A stretch of 64,000 bases of DNA. Origin: Campanula takesimana (lineage: Eukaryota; Streptophyta; Magnoliopsida; Asterales; Campanulaceae). The stretch lies in the NCBI GenBank assembly GCA_026119855.1, contig JAOWBW010001474.1:186001-250000 (forward strand). The letters run 5' to 3'. The notes beneath the pieces were generated by a model. It did not search any database, was not told the origin of the DNA, and saw only the letters and a program-made list of their open reading frames with translations. Below are positions 22,894 to 34,281 of this stretch, one piece after another (the stretch's first letter is position 1; every line of letters begins with the position of its first letter). The translations under genes and the position numbers were made by a program.

Positions 22894-23944
22894 AACAATT
22901 TGAGTTTTACTGAACAAGGTTTTTAACGGGCTGCGTCCCGGGGAAGTTGTAATCAAAACAATTTATGTTTTTCTTTGATTCGGGTATTGTAAAGGTCCAT
23001 AAGGGCTGAAGACAATTATCTTTTTGAAAGTGTGGGGTTGGTTCCACACTTTTTTGGTTTTTCTAGACAAAGTTTTGGCTAAGATAATGGTAGGTTTTTC
23101 AATGAATGGGTTTAGGTGTTTCTGCTCATGTTGACCTCTTGCATAGGACGTTCAAATCCTTTGTCAATTCTTTGTTTGGCATGGCACGCCATTTAACCTT
23201 TGTTCTTTAGATAACATGTAAATGCTATAACCAATTGATCAAAAACTTTAGATTAGTATTTGACTAAGTGGAAATGGGGGGGTGCGTACATATAAACATA
23301 CGTTCCCATTCCATACCTTAATCAGCACTAATATCGTGTGCTCCAGACGAAGGTGTATAAACCTTAATAGAGACGAAAGAAAGTAATTTCTTTAAACCTT
23401 TGAAGGGATTTGGATACCTTAAACTTGAGATAAGATGGCCAGTCTCAAAATCTATTGTTTTATATTAAATTTGGAAAAACCTTAGTTCATAATAAGACAC
23501 TGAAAATATCTTAAGTGATATTATCTTTATTGAAAAACTTATGCATTTCAAATAATGAAAATCAAAGAGGTAGATCTATACCTGATCCATTTCAATCAGA
23601 TGTCATCTTGTAGAAAGATGTCAACATCTTGATTGTTCCATTGTCTTGTTCATACGTACTTGGTTGTCTTGACCTAATAAAACTTCCTTAGTTTCCTTGT
23701 AAGACAATAACATGTTAGAGATGGTTGTTAGCTTAGCTAACACCCCTCCGATGCTTAAGTTAGTAATGGTTCGAAAAATATAACTAAATTTGAAATGACA
23801 TAAAGTAAATAAAGTAAAACAAACTCGTACTTATTTTCTTGATTTAAACGAATGAACTTTAACTTACATAAAGTATGCTTTGAGATGAATAGCGTTCCAA
23901 CTTCTTGGGATTCTGACGCCATCTGGAGTAAAAAGCCAATAGGA
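22894..23944. other. Non-coding interval between the antisense ORF and integrase
   Basis: No coding signal on either strand. It probably holds the converging 3' ends of the antisense ORF (plus) and pol (minus) transcripts. Motif words GATGTCATCTTG and AGATGTCAACATCTTG lie at 23,598-23,632. Confidence 0.5.
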
Positions 23945-26900
23945 TCATTTCCCTACTTTTGCATCTACTAAGTATGGACCTTCCCATTTCAGAGCTAATT
24001 TCCCAGCATTGAGTTCTCTTGTGTTTTGGAAAACTTTGCGTAATACCAAGTCACCAACTTGAAACCTCATTACTCTGACATTCTTGTTATACGATTGTGC
24101 AATGCTCTGTTTATAGGCTGCCATCCTGATTCTTGCTAGGTCCCTTAGCTCTTCAATAGTATCCAAATCATGAGATAGGTTGATGTCGTTGTTCAGATGT
24201 CAACAACCCATATCTTGCTTTAGGGATGATGACTTCTGTAGGGATGACGGCTTATGATCCAAATACCAAGGAGTATGGTGTCTATCCAGTTGCATTCTTT
24301 GGTGTGGTTCTATCTGCCCATAAAACGAATGGAAGCTCCTCAGCCCAGCGCCCCTTCTTCTGATCTAACCTCTTCTTCAAGTTGTTGATGATGATTTTAT
24401 TGCTTGATTCTGCTTGTCCATTGGCTTGAGGGTGTACAGGCGAAGATGTTACCATCTTGACTCCCCAGCTAGTCAAGAAGTCTGTCGTCTTCTTGCTGAT
24501 GAACTGAGAGCCGTTGTCACAAATTATCTCTGAAGGAATGCCAAATCTGCTGAAGATGTTTTTCTTTATGAAGGAGATGACTTCTTTTTCGCGGACTTGG
24601 ACATATGCTTCTGCTTCTACCCATTTAGAGAAATTGTTTGTCATTGCAAGCATGAATACTTTCCCTCCTGGTGCTCTAGGAAATTTACCCACAATGTCCA
24701 TCCCCCATATCATAAATGGCCAGGGAGAAAGAATGGGATGCAGCAATTCTACCGGTTGGTGCAAGATGTCGCCATGCTTCTGACATGAATCACATTTTCT
24801 GGCATATTCAGCAGCATCTTGACGCATTGTAGGCCAAAAGTAACCCATCCTTAGAGCTTTGGTGTATAATCTCCTGCCCCCAGAATGATTACCACAAATT
24901 CCTTCATGTAGCTCTTTAAGAACTTCTTTAGCTTTATCTGATTCTAGACACCTTAAATATGGACCTGCAAAAGATTTCTTAAACAGCACGTTGTCTATTA
25001 ACAGATATCTTGAATTTCTTACTCTGATTGCTCTAGCACTCTTCTCATCAGTTGGGATGGTGCCATCTTGAAGGTATTTGATAATTGGTGTGGTCCAATA
25101 AGTTTCTGTTTGACTGTCTTGATCTTCCTGGATGTCGTCATCTATGCTGAAAAGTTCTAATTTTTCCAGAGCAGGGATGTTGACATGAATGATTGGAATA
25201 TTGGTTTGAGAAGCACTTTTGAAGGCTGATCCCAGGTTAGCAAGGGCATCTGCTTGAGAATTTTCTTCTCTAGGTACTTGTTCTAGGGAAAAGCTTTTGA
25301 ACTTGCTTGCTAGGATTTTCACGATACCCAGATATGACGTCATCTTGGCATTCTTAGCTGTATAGGAACCATTGAAATGATTAACCAATAATAATGAATC
25401 ACAATATACCTGAATTGCCTTAACGTTGAGGTCTAGAGCAACGGTTAGTCCTGCAATCAAAGCCTCGTACTCTGCTTCATTGTTGGTAGCTTTAAAATCA
25501 CAGTTTATGGCCTGGGGTATGATGTCCCCTTGTGGTGATTTTAGGACAATACGCAGACATGTTCCTCTCATGTTGGATGCACCATCTGTGAATAGGGTCC
25601 ACTTGAGGATGTCGTCACCTTGAAGCTGTTGGACCTCAAGTTCTACTTCAAGTTGCATACTTGGACTGAAGTCTGCCACAAAGTCTGCAAGTGCCTGTGA
25701 TTTTATTGCAGTTCTTGGCTCGTATCTGATATCATATGTGCTCAGCTGGACGGACCACTTTGCCATCCTTCCAGACATCTCTGGATTTCTCATAACATTC
25801 TTAATTGGATAATTAGTACGAATATAGATAACATGAGTTTCAAAATAATGCCTTAATTTAATTAATGCAGTAATCAAAGCTAGAATTAACTTTTTTAGAT
25901 GGGAGTACCTGGTTTTCGCATCTAAAAGAGTTTTCCTTACATAGTATATAGGGTGTTGGTTACCATCTTGCTCACGTACAAGGACTGTACTGACAGCTGC
26001 TTCTGACACGGCCAGATATGCATATAATGGTTCGCCTTCTTGTGGTCTGGCCAACAATGGAAATGTTGACAGGTACTGTTTCAAATCTTGGAATGCCTTC
26101 TCATGTATTTATGTCCATTCGAATCTACTATTATTCTTCAAGATATCATATAATGGCTTGCATCTTTCTGAAGATTTTGAAATAAACCTGTTGAGGACTG
26201 CTACCTTTCTCGTCAATCTTTAAACATCTTTAACAGTCCGAGGCAACGTCAGGTTGATGATTGCTTTAATATGTTCTGGATTTGCTTCAATTCCCCTTTG
26301 TGTCACCATATAACCTAGAAATTTTCCAGACCTCATGTCGAAGTTACACTTTGTTGGATTCAGCTTCATGTTGAATGCATCCAGGATGTCAAGTGCTTGA
26401 GTAAGATCTTGGACATGGTTTTTTGCTTTCTTTGATTTGACTACCATATCATCGATGTAAACCTCTATGGTTTTACCTATCTGGTCCTTGAACATCATAT
26501 TGACAAGCTTCTGGTACGTCGCACCTGCATTTCTTAGTCCAAATGGCATAGCAATATAACAATATATACCTGTGGGTATAATGAAGGCGGTGTCTTCTTG
26601 ATCAGACGGCTCCATCTGGATCTGCTGAAATCCTGCGGATGCGTCCATGAATGTCAAAATCTCATGCCCAAATGTATTGTCCACTAAGGTGTTAATGTGC
26701 GGAAGAGGAAAAGGATCTTTAGGGCATGCTTTGTTCAGGTCCGTGAAGTCAACACAAACTCTCCATTTTCCGTTTCTTTTCTCCACCACAACAATATTAG
26801 CCAGCCACTTTGGATATTCTGCTTCTCTGACCATTTTCGCTTTCAACAACATGTCAACTTCTTCCTGGATAATCTGATTCCTTTCTTGAGCAAATTTTCT

Positions 26901-27137
26901 TCTTTTCTGTCGTACCGGTTTGAAGGAAGGATCTATGTTAAGCTTATGAGTTATGACGTCTTTACTTATCCCCGTTATGTCCTCATGTTTCCAGGCGAAG
27001 CTTTTGACCCTTTCTTTCAAGAGATTGATTAAATCTTCTTCAAATTCTGCTGGTACATCTTGGCCAATTAGCACTTTCAAGTCTGGATTAGAGGGATCTA
27101 AGAGTATTTCTTTCATATCATGCTCCCTTGCTTCCAA
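23945..27137 (-). pseudogene. Gypsy pol: reverse transcriptase, RNase H, second RNase H, integrase
   Basis: The reverse transcriptase (26,220-27,137) has WRVCVDFTDLNKACPKD, MPFGLRNAGATYQKLV and the catalytic VYIDDMVVKSK. After stops near 26,220 (apparently a Gln codon changed to TAA) and 26,110, a 600-codon frame follows. It carries an RT-linked RNase H, an archaeal-type RNase H (LFTDGASNMRGT, NNEAEYEALIAGL, YCDSLLLV), the HHCC zinc finger (HEGICGNHSGGRR, CDSCQKHG) and the integrase core (GMDIVGKFP, IICDNGSQF, HPQANGQAESS), all catalytic acids present. Stops near 24,167-24,281 separate the C-terminal GPY/F-like piece (KWEGPYLV). Not translatable as one polyprotein. Confidence 0.95.
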
Positions 27138-27231
27138 GACCTGACGTGCCTTCTACTTTAATTGCTATGCTTGCCGAGAGGATGACGTCGCCTTCATAGA
27201 TGTCATATAGAAATCCTTTGCCGTCTGCTGG

Positions 27232-27686
27232 TGACGTAGCGGAAGCTTAGATAGATGACTGATTACGGGTAGAAATTAATCAATACGCGAATCAATCCTT
27301 CAACAGCAGTCGAAATTAATCAAGACTACACGTTGGAACAAGAAAACGATTGTATTCAAAACGGCAAAAACTGCCTCTCAAAACCCTAACATAAAGTATA
27401 TAAAGTCTGGAAAAAACCCTACTGTAAAGAAACCCTACAACTACGAAAAAGTCCAAAACAATGAAAAAACGGATAAAAACTTCAGAAGGCCGTTTGAGGC
27501 CCTTAGAAGCGTTTTTTGGCTTATTTATGGGCCGATCAAGGGGCATAGCTCGATGACTTTTGTTCCTCTCAAAAAGACGCTCGTTTTGATATGCTGTGCG
27601 TCCCGTAACTCCTCCGGAATCAAAAGTTACGCCCGTTACGGTCGAACGCATCTAAAAACTCGAACGCCAACTCTTCGACTGCATCA
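27232..27686. mobile_element. Solo LTR nested in the gypsy element, TSD GCTGG
   Basis: A 455-bp block starts TGACGTAGCGG and ends CTGCATCA, with GCTGG at 27,227-27,231 and 27,687-27,691. It contains a TATA-like TATATACTTTATG on the minus strand and no ORF. Removing it and one TSD copy brings protease and reverse-transcriptase sequence back into a single frame, with in-frame stops remaining just downstream. It is therefore younger than the host element. Confidence 0.85.
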
Positions 27687-28083
27687 GCTGGTCACTGAAA
27701 ATCTTGACAACTCCCCAAGGTATCGGCATCTTCACACACTGATGGTACGTGGATGGTACTGCCTTTATGGAGTGAATCCAAGGTCTGCCCAAGATCACAT
27801 TGTAGCTGGTTACACAGTCTATCACACAAAATCTTTCCATGGAGTTGACGCCTTCCACATATACTGGGAGTCTGATCTCTCCTGCCGTGTCCTTTGTTTC
27901 GCCACTGAAACCCACTAGTACCGAAGTTTTCTTGATCACCTCTGTCATTGGGATATTCATCTCTTTCAAGGCTGCAAGGGTGATGAGATTCACATAGCTG
28001 CCCCTATCTACTAAGATTCTTCTGACTTTGCAGTTTGCTATTTGAAGGGCAATGACCAGTGCATCGTGGTGTGGATCCAGCAC
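27687..28083 (-). pseudogene. Gypsy aspartic protease region
   Basis: The frame encodes RRILVDRGSYVNLITLAALKEM, the retroviral-type aspartic protease site: the catalytic Asp-x-Gly is kept, but with Arg at the usual Thr/Ser/Gly position. VGFSGETKDTAGEIRLPVY and the conserved YNVILGRPWI follow. The open frame continues into the solo LTR at 27,686 and stops at 27,652. Confidence 0.85.
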
Positions 28084-28138
28084 GTTGTCCCTGTCGTCTT
28101 ATTCAAAGGAGATGACATGTAGAGAAGTCAACTGGGAG

Positions 28139-30011
28139 TCTTGTCTTTTCTTCTGGGCTTTTCATCCTTGGACTCGTGTGCATGCCTTTTAGCTGCAGAA
28201 TAAGAAGTACCATAAATATCAGAACCACCACTAATAAATTAGATTACCTTGGTTACAGGTGGAGGAGAAGGTGGTTTCTCTGGAACATTCTCTTTGTTGT
28301 CTGCCTTGTTCTTCTGGTGGCTAAGGATTTCTTTGAGGTATCCTTTTGATAATAAGTAGCTCAGCTCCTTCCTCAAGGCGATGCAATCTTTAGTAAGGTG
28401 TCCAAAATCTTCATGGTAAGCACACCACTTAGATTTGTCCTTCCAGGTAGCTGGTTTGTCATTTTTCCTCGGTCATCTTGCTTTGTCTCTAAGATTGCTC
28501 ATTGCGCATAGGATACCTGAAACATCAACGGAAAAGTAATAATTAGTAATTTTAGGACGGTCTGTATCATCCTGATCTTCATCTTCCACAGAATGAATCT
28601 TGTTAGAATCATTTCTATGGTACGGCCTGGATCTGTTGTTCTGCCTCTGGTGAGACGTCTCTGTCCTTCTGTCCGGGTTGTCATATGTCGACGCCTTGCT
28701 AGAATCCTTTGACTGCTGAGCTTTGTCCCCTTCTAGCCGGATGAATCTTGTAGCTCTATTGCGTACGTCTTCCATTCTCTTGTATGGATTCATCACCAGA
28801 TCTTCATAAAATGTAGAGTCTTTCTTCAACCCCATCCTGAAAGCTTCCGTTGCTGTAGCCATGTCAAGATTAGGGATCTCCAGGACTTCTTTGTTGAACC
28901 TGTTGACGTAGTTCTTCAATGCTTCGGTTGGTTGTTGAACAATTCTGTAAAGGTCACTGGTCAGCTTCTCAAATTATCGACTGCTTGAGCATGTTGATAA
29001 GCTGGGCATATGAACCGATTAATCCTGGTGGTTAACGAATCAGCCATTTCAAAGTTGGTCCTATCAAGGTTGACCCAAATCCTTTGCACAGACAGGCTTC
29101 CCTAAACTGAAGGGGTATACGAACAATCTCCATCTTTTCTTGATAATGGGCGACATGCTCTTCAGGATCTGTGCTTCCAACATAGAACTTCATGGATGGG
29201 ATGTTGAATCCTTTCGGGATGTCGACATGTGCAATTGCTGGCGTGAATCGAGACTGACTGTATCATGTTGGAGAGACGTGCTGGATAGGTGGGGTCACAC
29301 CAGGTACATTCATGACCATATTCCTTAACTCCTGAAGCTGACTTGCTATGAAGTTACCTGCAAAAGGGTTAAAAGTACGAGCAGTATTATCAAATGCAAA
29401 ATTTGAATTAATGTTACCAAATGGGTTGACATCCGCTGAAGATATCACAATGGTGCTGTTGGTATAGGATGGCCCTGTAGATGTTCCTTAAATGTTGAGA
29501 GAGGAAGGTGGAACCGAGGTATTGCCAAGTGGAGAGAACTGGAAGGAGCCAGGATCCTGGAACGACGACATCATCGGGGAAGTCGTCACTAGAGGGGATG
29601 ACGGGGTTCCACCATCAGCTACATTAGCCATCGGGTTCCATTCGTTGAATACGGAATGACTGCCCCCAGTGCCAAAGTCAAGAACCCTAGGGCGAATTGG
29701 TGATATAGAATCCACCCTTTCACTCAAGACCTTCTGTTCTTTTTGCATATTCACTAGGGTGTCGCATATCAAATAAGTGCTACTCTGCTGCTTGTCTAGC
29801 TGACTCCTCATCTGGATTAGAATGCTCTTGAGTTCAGGATCAGAGGATAGAGCTGATGCTTTTTGCCAACTCCACCAGGTGGCGGCGGCGGTAGAGACCC
29901 AGACAGGCTGCCTGTCGACTTGTTGGGACTATTGCCCCCAATTGATAAGTTCAAGCCAATAGTTTTGCTAGGAGCCTTGCTGATGCCGGAAGTCATGGGT
30001 TGAGTAGACAT
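28139..30011 (-). pseudogene. Gypsy gag, broken into several frames
   Basis: A likely start is ATG at 30,009-30,011 (MSTQPMTSGISKAP), followed by Pro/Ser/Gly-rich sequence with a PPPPPGG tract. Frames at 29,488-29,811 and 29,263-29,448 continue it. The 28,473-28,919 frame (YVNRFNKEVLEIPNLDMATAT, then DLVMNPYKRMEDVRNRA) is the gag core. Further down, in another frame, WCAYHEDFGHLTKDC resembles the zinc-binding end of Tat gag. Frameshifts and stops prevent a single product. Confidence 0.8.
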
Positions 30012-30051
30012 AGTGATTCGAAGGAAATTCAAACAATTAAAAAACCAAATG

Positions 30052-30071
30052 CCCCTCGGTGGGCGCCAAAC
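30052..30071 (-). promoter_or_regulatory. Gypsy primer-binding site
   Basis: Inside the 5' LTR the minus strand reads TTTGGCGCCCACCGAGGGG, the TGGCGCCCACC-type primer-binding site common in plant gypsy elements. Confidence 0.75.
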
Positions 30072-30630
30072 TGTTTTGGTGAAAAAACAATAAGAAACAA
30101 ATTGTGCAAAAGATGTTTAGACTTTGGAATGAATGGAAGGTACTTTGGAATATAATTATTTGAATGGAGATGAAGATGACACAATGATGTATACGAGGAA
30201 AGCCCTTGAGAGAATGCTCTCGCCGACACAAAACCTCGGGAGGTATTTATGAGCACCTACCACCCCTAAACAGTAGTATTGATTTGTTTCTTGAGGTTAC
30301 AGAGAAAGCTAATAGCGGATTACAGTGATGAGTCCGTGAGTGTTGTGTGTTTGTGTCGCCTTTAGCTAGGTTTAAATAAAAATAAAAAATAAGATAAAGC
30401 TAATCTCTAATCTAACTAACTAGGCTAAAAACTCGGTCCCTATCCTTTATTTGACCACGTCTTGTTGCCGTTGATAAGAGTCCTCGTTGGTTATTGTCAC
30501 ATGTTTAATCTGCACAAAATATTGTTATTAACATAGTAAATAAATAGATAAATTAAATACTTACAGCGCTGTGTTTTGTCAAGATGTCGCTATCTTTGAA
30601 GATGTCATCATGTAAATTTTACCCATAACA
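30072..30630 (-). repeat. Gypsy 5' LTR
   Basis: Matches the 3' LTR along its full length with about 97% identity by eye, and carries the same terminal sequences. Adjacent TSD ATCCT at 30,631-30,635. Confidence 0.95.
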
Positions 30631-30635
30631 ATCCT

Positions 30636-30904
30636 CATGATATTTTAGACAAATGGCATGTTCTTGCTTTTGCGTCTTTAAAGAAAAGAACGATCTTTAT
30701 CCCGAAAGGATGCTAGAAATGCATTTTTGCATGGAGAATTTCTCATGGGCACCTCCTCAGACGTCGTCCCCACCTTGTCATGGCGATGCCAACACCGTCT
30801 GCGTCTTCTGAACTTGTGACAGAACGTTTATGCGTCCATTGTTTTTCAGTTTTGTTCCAAAAATGTGATTTATCCTAATGTATATAAGTGTGAGTCCGCG
30901 TGCA
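30636..30904 (+). pseudogene. Right part of the copia reverse transcriptase split by the gypsy element
   Basis: Immediately after the gypsy TSD, the plus strand has LDKWHVLAFAS-like then KDARNAFLHGEFL, the copia reverse-transcriptase motif D(V)xNAFLHG. This follows on from LGKKVVGLKWVYK at 20,290-20,365. The coding sequence decays after about 30,770. Confidence 0.7.
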
Positions 30905-31278
30905 CAGGGCCGGCTATGGGCCTGTGCAAGAAGACCCATAGCACAGGTCCCCAAATTTAATTAAGGGGGCCTCCATTTTTTGGTCCAGTTCAGCTTATAT
31001 ATCTAGCCCAACAACTTAGCCCATCAGCCCATGAGAGATAAACGCTGAAAATGACGAGAACGCAGAGAGAGAGAGAGAGACGGCGACGCGGCACACCCGA
31101 CTTCCAGGAAAAGAAAAGAAAAAGAAAAAAAAAGCAACTCCGAAATTCATGGCTCATAAATCGTCAAAGAAAATCAACCGTCGAAATTTTAATCGCAAAT
31201 CATGGAGGCGGGCGCTTTTGATATTGAAGAGGGAGCTGTCGAATCCGATTCTCCATCAACGAACGGCAAATCGACAAC

Positions 31279-31280
<2 letters not shown>

Positions 31281-31341
<61 letters not shown>
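31281..31341. repeat. (TA)n microsatellite
   Basis: About 30 uninterrupted TA units in the 5' non-coding part of the hAT element. Confidence 0.95.
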
Positions 31342-31344
<3 letters not shown>

Positions 31345-31844
31345 GAATTTGATATTCATGATTCTTCTTTCTTACCTATAATCCGATTCTGAATTCTCCT
31401 TCCCTATTTCTACAGTTTTCTACTAGAGTTTCATTGTGTGAACTGGGAAAATACGGATACCCTAACCCCGGCTGTGCGGCTTGCTGTTGCTGTAGTCATA
31501 CTTGAGTCTTGACGGCTTAAATTGGGGATTCCGGATTCTCAATTTCTGATTACTTGCCTAAAGTCAGAAAGATGCAAATGCAATGAATTTTTAAGTCAAA
31601 TTTGATTCATTCAAATTTATTTATTTGTTTAATTTTTGGGTTTTTTTTTTCATTCAATTAGCTCACAAATTATAATGGTTTTGTTAGGGATTGAACTGGA
31701 AAGTGGAAACCAAAGTTGGGTGTATACACATTGGAAGAACCGTATTTGAGGTGTTGTATATGCACATTGATCTCAGTTCTCACTCCGTTGCCCGAAATCA
31801 ATTTCCAGGTTTTTTCAATCCAATTGTTACTTTAATAATTTTCT

Positions 31845-32420
31845 GTGAACTTTTTAGTTATGCCTCCTAAAATCAGGAAGCATGATTCGGGCTCTCAAAA
31901 GCGAAAGAAACAAAAAAGAATTGAAAATTTGATTGAATCCCAAAGAGGAGCGCTTAATAGGTTTATTAAGCCAAAATTTTCGATTGAAAATCAAAATGTT
32001 AATAATGTGCCTATTGATGCTAGTTTGTTTGTCGATAATGATAATTTTGATGACATGCCTAATGAAAATGATAATTTGAGTGATGTGCCCGTTGAGATTG
32101 TTAATGCCGATGATGTTTCTATTGAGAACAATATTGATGCTGAAATTATTGATGATACACTTGTTGAAAATGATAATGTTGAACAAACAATTCCGTCTCA
32201 AACTTGTCATTTCCCTGATATATATGATCCAAGAACTTGGGATAGTCTTGATTCTAAATTAATTGATTTACTAGTGGAAAAGGGTCCTAAAAGGGATTGC
32301 TCAATTGTGAAAGGTCCTAAAGATAAATTTTCTAGGAGATTTACTAGCAAGTTGTATACTAGAGTTTTATCAAATGGAGAAAAGTGTGATAGAGATTGGC
32401 TTTGTAAAAAAAAAAAAAAA
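31845..32420 (+). pseudogene. N-terminal fragment of a zf-MYM/TTF-type hAT transposase
   Basis: The frame opens with a Lys-rich start (MPPKIRKHDSGSQKRKKQKR) and an Asn/Asp/Val-rich low-complexity tract. The recognisable segment is FPDIYDPRTWDSLDSKLIDL, then LVEKGPKRD and DKFSRRFTSKLYTRVLSNGE, ending CDRDWL. This is the stretch before the TTF-type zinc finger in plant MYM-type-1-like hAT transposases. It is cut by an A17 run at 32,407-32,423, after which the frame is unrelated. Zinc finger, catalytic core and dimerisation domain are missing. Confidence 0.8.
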
Positions 32421-32494
32421 AAATACTTATTAAGGGCCCAATATTCACTTTTGCACCGGGCCACCATAATAGTTGAGACGGGCCTGCGCGTGCA

Positions 32495-33402
32495 TGTATT
32501 ATTATTGATATATTGTAGATGAAATTATCTAGTTGTATGTTGGTAGAATATACAAATGTCTCAATGATCTTTTCATTTGCCTTTTTTCATTATCTCAAAA
32601 AGTTTTTTCTATTTTTTACAGTTTAAGCTTGTACATGTATAAATAAAACATGACTAGTGAAACAAGTGTTTATATCTTTAAAAAAAATGAATAGTTAAAT
32701 GAGAATATCATTTTAAGACAGAGAGAATATATAGTTTTTTTTTCAACATTAATTCTGTCCATGCAGTATTTGGTGTGGTATTTGGTGTCCTTGGTGCAGT
32801 GGTATAACGCAGTCAAAATATGTTTCCATGTAATTGAGGTATATATGCATTCAAAGTCAAGTCACTTTTTGGCATTGCAATTTTGCTGGTAGGTTATTTT
32901 TGAAGCTCCAATCTTCTCATCGCACATAGGATCGGCCTAACGAAACTAAGTTTATACTATCACCACCATAGCATTGGCACGAGCATTTTTTTATTATTAT
33001 TCAAATTGGGTTTTTTATTTCATTAAAGATAGATAAATTGCCCTTATGAATATTTAGTATCAAGCAAAACCACATGGAGTTGTAAAAACAGCAAAAACAA
33101 ATAAAATAAAATAAAACTGAACCAACGACCTTGCAAATGGTGGTACAGTTTCCACAAGCAAGTAGCGGCATTACCGCCCAGTAAAACTTCGAAAGCAAAT
33201 AGTTTACGAAACTTCATTAAATTAAATATGGTACATAGTAAAAACCGGTGCGAGATATATTATGCACCGTCCTTTTTTTTACCGCTCTGAACCGGTCAAC
33301 TTAATATTTAGTTTTTTCAATTTATTTGACCATTTATTAATAAATTTTTAAATTTTTTACTATATTTATAAATATTGATTTACAAAATATACATAAAATA
33401 TA
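32495..33402. other. Spacer with a SINE-like retroposon end
   Basis: No supported gene. At about 33,005-33,195 a block beginning GGGTTTTTTATT with GATAGATAAATTGCCCTTA resembles 14,980-15,025, suggesting the same short retroposon family in the same orientation. The remainder is AT-rich. Confidence 0.4.
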
Positions 33403-33682
33403 CTCCCTCCGTCCCAGCACAAGTAGGACTAGAGGAGTGGCACAATAATTAAGAGAAAAGTAGTGTATGTGTGGCAGAAAATGAAGAGAGAGAATGAGTG
33501 GGGTAAATAGTAGTGTTGGTTGAATAAATTGAGTGGTGGAAAATGAAGAGAGAGAATGAGTGGGTTAAATAGTGGGGTTGGTTGAATATAAATATATTAA
33601 AACATTCCATTTTGGGCAGTCTCAATTGTTTTGGGACAGCCTAAAATGGAAAGAAATCCTACTTGTGCCGGGACGGAGGGAG
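33403..33682. mobile_element. Stowaway-like MITE
   Basis: CTCCCTCCGTCCCAGCACAA at the left and its complement at the right, flanked by TA. It contains an internal direct repeat of GAAAATGAAGAGAGAGAATG near 33,478 and 33,539. Confidence 0.85.
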
Positions 33683-33747
33683 TATCTTTCTACAGGCTTT
33701 GAAAAATTATGTTATGTGATTATCTGAAAAGATTACAAAAAATTATA

Positions 33748-34281
33748 CTACCCCCATCCCCGTTTAAGGTTCTTCCTTTTTTTTGCTGTTTGTCTCAAAG
33801 ATTTTTGAGCAATAATTGAAGGTTAATCTAACTATCCAGATGAAAATTTAAAACTAGTTAGTGATAGACCATCATATACTCCCTCCGTCCCACCTGAAAT
33901 AGGACGTTTTGCCATTTTGGGTGTCCCACTCGAAATAGGACATCCCAAAATGGAAAGCTTTTATTATTTATTTATTAGTAGGACCCACTTGTCATACTCA
34001 CAACAACTTTTCATTTATTATTCCCCACCCACTTTCTCTCTCATTCATACTCACAACACCTACTTTTCAAACAACTTTTTATAATAAAAGATTATTATTC
34101 CTTAATCCCCGTGTCAGGGCCAAGAATCCTATTTCGGATGGGACGGAGGGAGTATACAATCAATAACAAGTTTTAGATTTTCATTTGGATAGTTAGATTA
34201 GCCTTTAATTTTTCATCAAAGATCCTTCAGATAAAGATAAACAGTAAAAAAACTAAGAACCTTAAACTGGGACGGAGGGAG
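33748..34281. mobile_element. Stowaway-like MITE, split by another MITE
   Basis: Left arm CTACCCCCATCCCCGTTTAAGGTTC and right arm complement GAACCTTAAACTGGGACGGAGG, flanked by TA. It is interrupted at 33,879-34,152, making a MITE-in-MITE nest. Confidence 0.8.
33879..34152. mobile_element. Inner Stowaway-like MITE
   Basis: CTCCCTCCGTCCCACCTGAA to its complement, flanked by TA, inserted in the outer MITE. Its body is a different MITE sequence (GAAATAGGACG arms), so it is not a simple duplication of the host element. Confidence 0.85.

Larger units (their letters stand above)
20371..30630 (-). mobile_element. Ty3/gypsy retrotransposon, Tat lineage, 10.26 kb with TSD
   Basis: Two LTRs of 558-559 bp flank gag, protease, reverse transcriptase, RNase H, a second RNase H and integrase on the minus strand, plus an extra ORF on the plus strand between integrase and the 3' LTR. 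The 5-bp TSD is ATCCT (20,366-20,370 and 30,631-30,635). A second, archaeal-type RNase H and an antisense extra ORF are hallmarks of the plant Tat lineage. The LTRs differ at about 19 positions plus one indel by eye, so insertion is not recent. Several stops and a solo-LTR insertion make it defective. Confidence 0.95.
30905..32486 (+). mobile_element. Deleted hAT element (zf-MYM/TTF-type), 1.58 kb, TSD CGCGTGCA
   Basis: Termini CAGGGCCGGCT and (complement) CAGGCCCGTCT are imperfect inverted repeats. CGCGTGCA is repeated at 30,897-30,904 and 32,487-32,494. It carries the 5' part of a transposase gene, a (TA)n run at 31,281-31,341 and, after the truncation point, about 75 bp of 3' terminal sequence. 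Non-autonomous by internal deletion. Confidence 0.85.

Noticed and set aside
26647..27144. Plus-strand frames of 63-111 codons
   Set aside because: They are antisense shadows of the well-conserved gypsy reverse transcriptase.
31854..32210. 118-codon minus-strand frame rich in Ile and Asn
   Set aside because: Antisense to the recognised hAT transposase N-terminal fragment; it reflects its AT-rich low-complexity tract.
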